Positions 15,074 to 18,127 of a stretch of 18,127 nt of DNA are shown in pieces. The position numbers and the translations under genes are program-made. The DNA is taken from NCBI GenBank assembly GCA_033765345.1, contig JANRIC010000221.1, forward strand, positions 1-18,127, given 5' to 3'. Numbering within the stretch: the first letter of the stretch is position 1; every line of letters begins with the position of its first letter. Source of the stretch: JANRIC01 sp033765345 (GTDB lineage: Bacteria > Bacteroidota > Bacteroidia > Cytophagales > Microscillaceae). The notes under the pieces were generated by a model. It was given only the letters and a program-made list of their open reading frames with translations. It did no database searches and was not told the DNA's origin.

Positions 15074-16060
15074 TCATTCATCGCTTTCTTTTGGCGACTT
15101 GGTATTTTGTTTGGGGATTATGATCCCATAATCCTCACGCAAGATTTTGTATAATTGCTCTCTACACTTATTGATTTTTACCCTGGCAAAGCCGGGAGTA
15201 AAGTTAAAGTATTCGGCTACTTCTAGGCCGCTTCGGGGTTTACCGGGTTTTATTTTTCCTTGAATATTTCCTTCCAGATTTGCCTGAATCATGTCAGTTT
15301 TATCGTTTTGTTGTCCGTTGGAAAAATAACCTTCTATATTCCCTTTAAAATACCCTGAGATATTTTCTTGATTTTTTTTGCTAAAATCCTCCTGGATGTT
15401 TTCTTGGATCACCCCGGTAAATTTTCCCTGAACAAGTCCTTTTTTATTTCCATCCAGGTTTCCTTGGAAATCACCCCAGCATGTATCTTTGAGCTTACCT
15501 TCTAAGACTCCCTGGACGAGCCCCTCGATGGAGTCTTGGGGCGTTTTTTCTAAGTTGCCATCCAGCTTACCTTCTAAGTCGCACTCAAGGCTGCTTTCCA
15601 AGATAGACTCGTATTTATACTTCATTACCTCCTTGCAGTTTCCTTTGAGCTTATCCATAATTTCTGGATATAAAGAATAAACAAGTTTGATGTCTTTGGG
15701 GTCTAAGTTAATTTCATCTTCACTTCCTGATTCAGAGAGGGTTTCTCTGGTGTGAGGTAAATTTTTATATTTTCTAAATTCCTCGAGAAAGTAAATTTTA
15801 CAGACACCCCAGAAGAAACTTTCCAGGTTTTTATCAATGGTAAAGTTTTCCTTATCTATAATTTCCCTGAGTTTGAGATAAATATCACTCAGAGTATCCT
15901 CCAACATATTTTGTGCATTATTCCTAAAAATACTGTTTTTGATTTTTTTTAATAATTTTCCTTTGTTTTTTATTAACAAATCTGATAGTATCTTATCACG
16001 TTGGATAGGGTCATTTTTTAAAATATAGACCAGCTCTTGATTTTTATTATTCTTGGACAT
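15074..16060 (-). CDS. Sigma-70 (ECF-like) factor with a large glycine-repeat insertion in region 4
   Basis: From ATG 16060 (MSKNNKNQELVYILKND) this encodes 328 residues. A longer frame from ATG 16129 overlaps the upstream stop (TAATG) and adds 23 residues unlike sigma factors; coupling would favour it, so the start is open. Region 2 is at about 27-100 (AQNMLEDTLSDIYLKL, LESFFWGVCKIYFLEEFRKYK). Region 4 begins at about 140 (CKEVMKYKYE) and resumes at about 277 (GLEVAEYFNFTPGFARVKINKCREQLYKIL), which contains the helix-turn-helix. Between the halves lie about 125 residues of hydrophobic-x-Gly-x repeats (LEGKLDGNL, FQGNLDGN, YFKGNIEGYF, NLEGNIQGKI). Ordinary ECF factors are about 170-200 residues and have only a few residues here. 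It is followed by the anti-sigma gene and preceded by the M48-like gene, likely one operon. Confidence 0.88.
   Translation of the reverse strand: MSKNNKNQELVYILKNDPIQRDKILSDLLIKNKGKLLKKIKNSIFRNNAQNMLEDTLSDIYLKLREIIDKENFTIDKNLESFFWGVCKIYFLEEFRKYKNLPHTRETLSESGSEDEINLDPKDIKLVYSLYPEIMDKLKGNCKEVMKYKYESILESSLECDLEGKLDGNLEKTPQDSIEGLVQGVLEGKLKDTCWGDFQGNLDGNKKGLVQGKFTGVIQENIQEDFSKKNQENISGYFKGNIEGYFSNGQQNDKTDMIQANLEGNIQGKIKPGKPRSGLEVAEYFNFTPGFARVKINKCREQLYKILREDYGIIIPKQNTKSPKESDE
15236..15613 (-). repeat. Degenerate 12-nt (4-residue) coding repeat inside the sigma gene
   Basis: This stretch encodes the insertion that splits sigma region 4. The underlying unit is four codons, roughly hydrophobic, polar, Gly, polar (for example LEGK LDGN, FKGN IEGY, LEGN IQGK). 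The DNA periodicity of 12 is degenerate, with tracts such as TTTCCTTG and TTTCCATCC recurring on the plus strand. The boundaries are approximate. Confidence 0.7.
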
Positions 16061-16128
16061 ACATAGTTCGGGATTAACCAAAAATGCAATTTCAAGATTA
16101 ATTGTTGAAAGCTCAAGAAAATTTATCA

Positions 16129-17799
16129 TTATTCATCATCACCTTCCCAAAACCAAGCCCAGGACACTACACGGCCATTTTTGACTTCAAACATGATCTG
16201 TGCATCATTATATCGGTAAAAAGCATCTATTTCTACAATGGGAGCATTTCCCTTGTCAGGTCTACCATACTTCTGAAAGAGTACCTCCGAGGAGTCGCCA
16301 ATACGTACCCCTAATCCCGAAACACCGTTGAAACTGCTTTTGATAAATATTATGTTCAGCGTTACATAAGCACCAAATGCTTCACTTTTGTAAGAGAGGC
16401 ATATTGTCTGGAAATCTGCATTGGGTTCATCTTTGAGGGCAAAATCGATGGTTACCGGAGGAATATAGCTGATCTGCTTAGGTTCTGGAGGAAGGTCTAG
16501 GCTTGGCCAAGAGATATTTTGACTCTTGATGGCTCTGAATTCAGGATCGGGGCTCAAGGATTTATATTGGCTTTTGGGTCTGTAAACCCTATTACGAGCT
16601 TCTTCTTTGATGCTCAATAGCTCATTATCGTCTAGTTTTGCCAGAATCTCTGTAAATTTACCCACACCTTTAGACAGGATCGCTTCCATCACCAATACAT
16701 TGTATTGCGCATTTAAATAGCCTAGACTAGCCACCTCTCCAAAAGCAGCCCTGGCTAAATCAGTTTGGTCTGCATAAGCATATAAAATTGCCTGCATGAT
16801 TTTGGTAGAGGGTGAAAACGATAAGCCCCGCTCTGTGATATTTACGATTTGATTTTGAGCGAGCCCCAGAGAGCCTTCGATGTGGTGGTAGATTGCCAAA
16901 TTGGTATAAGAATCTTCATAGTTTTCGTTTTTGGCAAGTGCTTGATGGAGTTGATATTTGATCTCAGAGCGTAGTGCTTGTGGGTTATCAAAAGGAGGTG
17001 CAAGCGGGCTTGTGTTGAGACTTCCTCTAAAATTTTCAAAATCAAAACTCAAGGGATACTTAAATACACCCCTTTTGGCGTAGTTTTTATCCATTTCTAA
17101 AAATCCCGCCAGGTAAATCACAGCCAAGTCGTTAGAAATGCTCTCACGGTTATAGTGTGATTGAATGTATTTTAGACAAACCGCAGCCTCCGGGTATTGC
17201 CCCTCTGAGAACAAAAACGAGGCTGTCTGAAACACACTTGGGAGATGGTTTTCATAAATAGCGTCGATACTTTCGTAGGCAGCCTTTAAGCGCCCGTCCA
17301 GGTCAGGATAACCGTCTAAGTTTAAATTGTGATACCTCGTGTATAAACCTTCAATCAAACGTTTGATTAGCTCTGGGTTAAGCGGATAATGCGCCAGACT
17401 TGCTACATAAAACCCGGATTGGTCTGCCTGATATTCTATCTTTCTTAGAAGTTCAGGGTTCAATGTGCTAAACTCCCGGAGATGTGCTTGGTGATAATGA
17501 TGGTGTGAAAGTTCGTGAGAAATAATAAAAGCCAATGCTGGCTCGACTTCTTCTGTGCTAAGAAATCCACGCAGAATATCAAACAAATCAGGATCCAGGT
17601 AAATGTACCCTAGCCCCGAACTTGCTGGAACGCCCTCATTTCTGTAGATAATTTGTGGTCGGATATTATCGTAATGCGGGCTTAACCTGTCTCTGATTTG
17701 AATGACCATATTTTGGTCTGCCTGGCTTTGTGCATTAGACCAAGAAGACCCCAAAATCGATAATACAAGTTGATAATAAAGATAGAATTTTTTTGCCAT
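16129..17799 (-). CDS. Exported M48-like zinc metallopeptidase with TPR-like C-terminal region
   Basis: This encodes 556 residues. The signal peptide (about 1-23) ends SWSNAQSQ. The zinc motif HELSH (His95-Glu96-x-x-His99) lies in the sequence ALAFIISHELSHHHYHQAH. The downstream IEYQADQSGFYVA supplies the third ligand Glu122 in the ExxAD pattern of M48 peptidases. Residues about 175-405 look like helical TPR-type repeats (ALAKNENYEDSYTNLAIYHHIEG, KIMQAILYAYADQTDLARAAFGEV). A C-terminal domain (about 440-556) is mainly beta, ending VKNGRVVSWAWFWEGDDE. This resembles BepA-like periplasmic M48-TPR proteases that act in envelope quality control. The stop overlaps an ATG of the sigma frame by one base, so it is probably first in the operon. 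Its substrate is unknown; acting on the anti-sigma factor is conceivable but not shown. Confidence 0.85.
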   Translation of the reverse strand: MAKKFYLYYQLVLSILGSSWSNAQSQADQNMVIQIRDRLSPHYDNIRPQIIYRNEGVPASSGLGYIYLDPDLFDILRGFLSTEEVEPALAFIISHELSHHHYHQAHLREFSTLNPELLRKIEYQADQSGFYVASLAHYPLNPELIKRLIEGLYTRYHNLNLDGYPDLDGRLKAAYESIDAIYENHLPSVFQTASFLFSEGQYPEAAVCLKYIQSHYNRESISNDLAVIYLAGFLEMDKNYAKRGVFKYPLSFDFENFRGSLNTSPLAPPFDNPQALRSEIKYQLHQALAKNENYEDSYTNLAIYHHIEGSLGLAQNQIVNITERGLSFSPSTKIMQAILYAYADQTDLARAAFGEVASLGYLNAQYNVLVMEAILSKGVGKFTEILAKLDDNELLSIKEEARNRVYRPKSQYKSLSPDPEFRAIKSQNISWPSLDLPPEPKQISYIPPVTIDFALKDEPNADFQTICLSYKSEAFGAYVTLNIIFIKSSFNGVSGLGVRIGDSSEVLFQKYGRPDKGNAPIVEIDAFYRYNDAQIMFEVKNGRVVSWAWFWEGDDE

Positions 17800-18127
17800 A
17801 CGAATTTAAGGTGATAAAGTTTCTTATTAATTTCAAGGATAGGTGACAAAAAAACAAACTTGTTAGTGAATTTCCCCAAGTTTTTTTTGGAGCTAACCAG
17901 ATGGATACCAAAATCATTTAAAAATTCCCAGAAAAATCGCTTTTTTGCTATCATAATTATTCAGGTTCTTTATGATTTTACTTGAAGATAAATCTATTCA
18001 AACGACAAGGTCGCTTTGAGCGACCTTGTCGTTGCCCGTCTTCATGTGTAAATAAATAAGTTTCAAGTAATTTCATAAAGAACCATTATTCAGCAATAAA
18101 CCATGGATGAATATCTTAGAAATTTTG
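17800..18127. other. Upstream region of the M48/sigma operon, interrupted by a MITE-like element
   Basis: No gene is supported here. Bases 17800-17955 are the leader of the minus-strand M48-like gene, and no promoter stands out beyond a weak TATCCTTG on the minus strand near 17841-17848. A mobile element with its target duplication fills 17956-18092. A plus-strand ATG at 18103 opens only eight codons before the window ends. Confidence 0.5.
17956..18092. mobile_element. MITE-like element (121 bp, 17964-18084) with 8-bp target-site duplication
   Basis: The terminal inverted repeats are about 24 bp: GGTTCTTTATGA..ACTTGAA (17964-17986) and its complement ending TTCATAAAGAACC (to 18084), differing at two central positions. 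The element is flanked by perfect direct repeats ATTATTCA at 17956-17963 and 18085-18092, the footprint of transposition. In its centre is a perfect 15-bp hairpin, AACGACAAGGTCGCT (18001-18015) and AGCGACCTTGTCGTT (18019-18033), with a 3-base loop. It encodes nothing and must have been moved by a transposase elsewhere. An 8-bp duplication and GG-starting ends fit several families, ISL3-like among them, but the family cannot be fixed from this copy. Confidence 0.85.

Noticed and set aside
17682..17954. Minus-strand frames of 90 and 60 residues overlapping the M48-like gene start
   Set aside because: They are in a different frame from the conserved peptidase and run through its signal peptide region without any recognisable feature.
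18001..18033. Perfect 15-bp hairpin considered as an intrinsic terminator
   Set aside because: No T tract follows on either strand, and the hairpin sits centrally between terminal inverted repeats with a target duplication, so it is better read as the core of the mobile element.
18103..18127. ATG at 18103 opening a frame (MDEYLRNF) to the window edge
   Set aside because: Eight codons are too few to support a gene, and no promoter or homology can be judged.

Overview
The window looks like AT-rich chromosomal DNA from a member of the Bacteroidota, probably a Cytophagia- or Saprospiria-like gliding bacterium. Three proteins carry C-terminal type IX secretion (T9SS) sorting domains of the PNP..G type. 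Two small extracytoplasmic proteins are Bacteroidota-style lipoproteins. There are no clear Shine-Dalgarno sequences, and short dispersed palindromes containing GGAATGACA lie between genes. No RNA genes, CRISPR array or intact insertion sequence were seen.

Layout. 1-669 (minus): N-terminal part of an AAA-ATPase/PD-(D/E)XK family protein that runs off the left edge. 678-857 (plus): decayed 3' end of a second CHAT-protease gene. 858-1428: non-coding, with palindromes and T tracts. 1429-3219: T9SS cargo protein with a lectin-like, an IPT and three FN3 domains, apparently lacking its 5' end. 3355-3798: small lipoprotein. 3901-6060: secreted seven-repeat FG-GAP propeller with a T9SS tail. 6139-6870 (minus): internally duplicated helical protein of unknown function, with a 42-bp minisatellite just 5' of it. 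7352-12412: tightly packed three-gene operon (tail-fibre-like/C1q-like secreted protein, T9SS cargo protein, TPR-CHAT protease with both catalytic residues). 12810-17799 (minus): convergent cluster transcribed as M48-like metallopeptidase, sigma-70 factor, transmembrane anti-sigma factor, then a YfaP-like lipoprotein after a terminator. 17964-18084: 121-bp MITE-like element with terminal inverted repeats and a perfect 8-bp target duplication.

How the parts may work together (inference): nearly everything is cell-envelope or secreted. The sigma/anti-sigma pair probably senses something outside the cytoplasm. The M48 peptidase gene overlaps or abuts the sigma gene and is likely co-expressed with it. 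The CHAT operon would send two secreted proteins and one caspase-like protease across the inner membrane. No direct link between the sigma module and the CHAT operon is visible.

The most unusual item is the sigma factor. Its region 4 is split by about 125 residues of glycine-rich period-4 repeat (hydrophobic-x-Gly-x), which I do not recognise from any described sigma factor. Next are the MITE-like element with its footprint, the CHAT gene relic, and the minisatellite whose unit resembles the start of the gene beside it.
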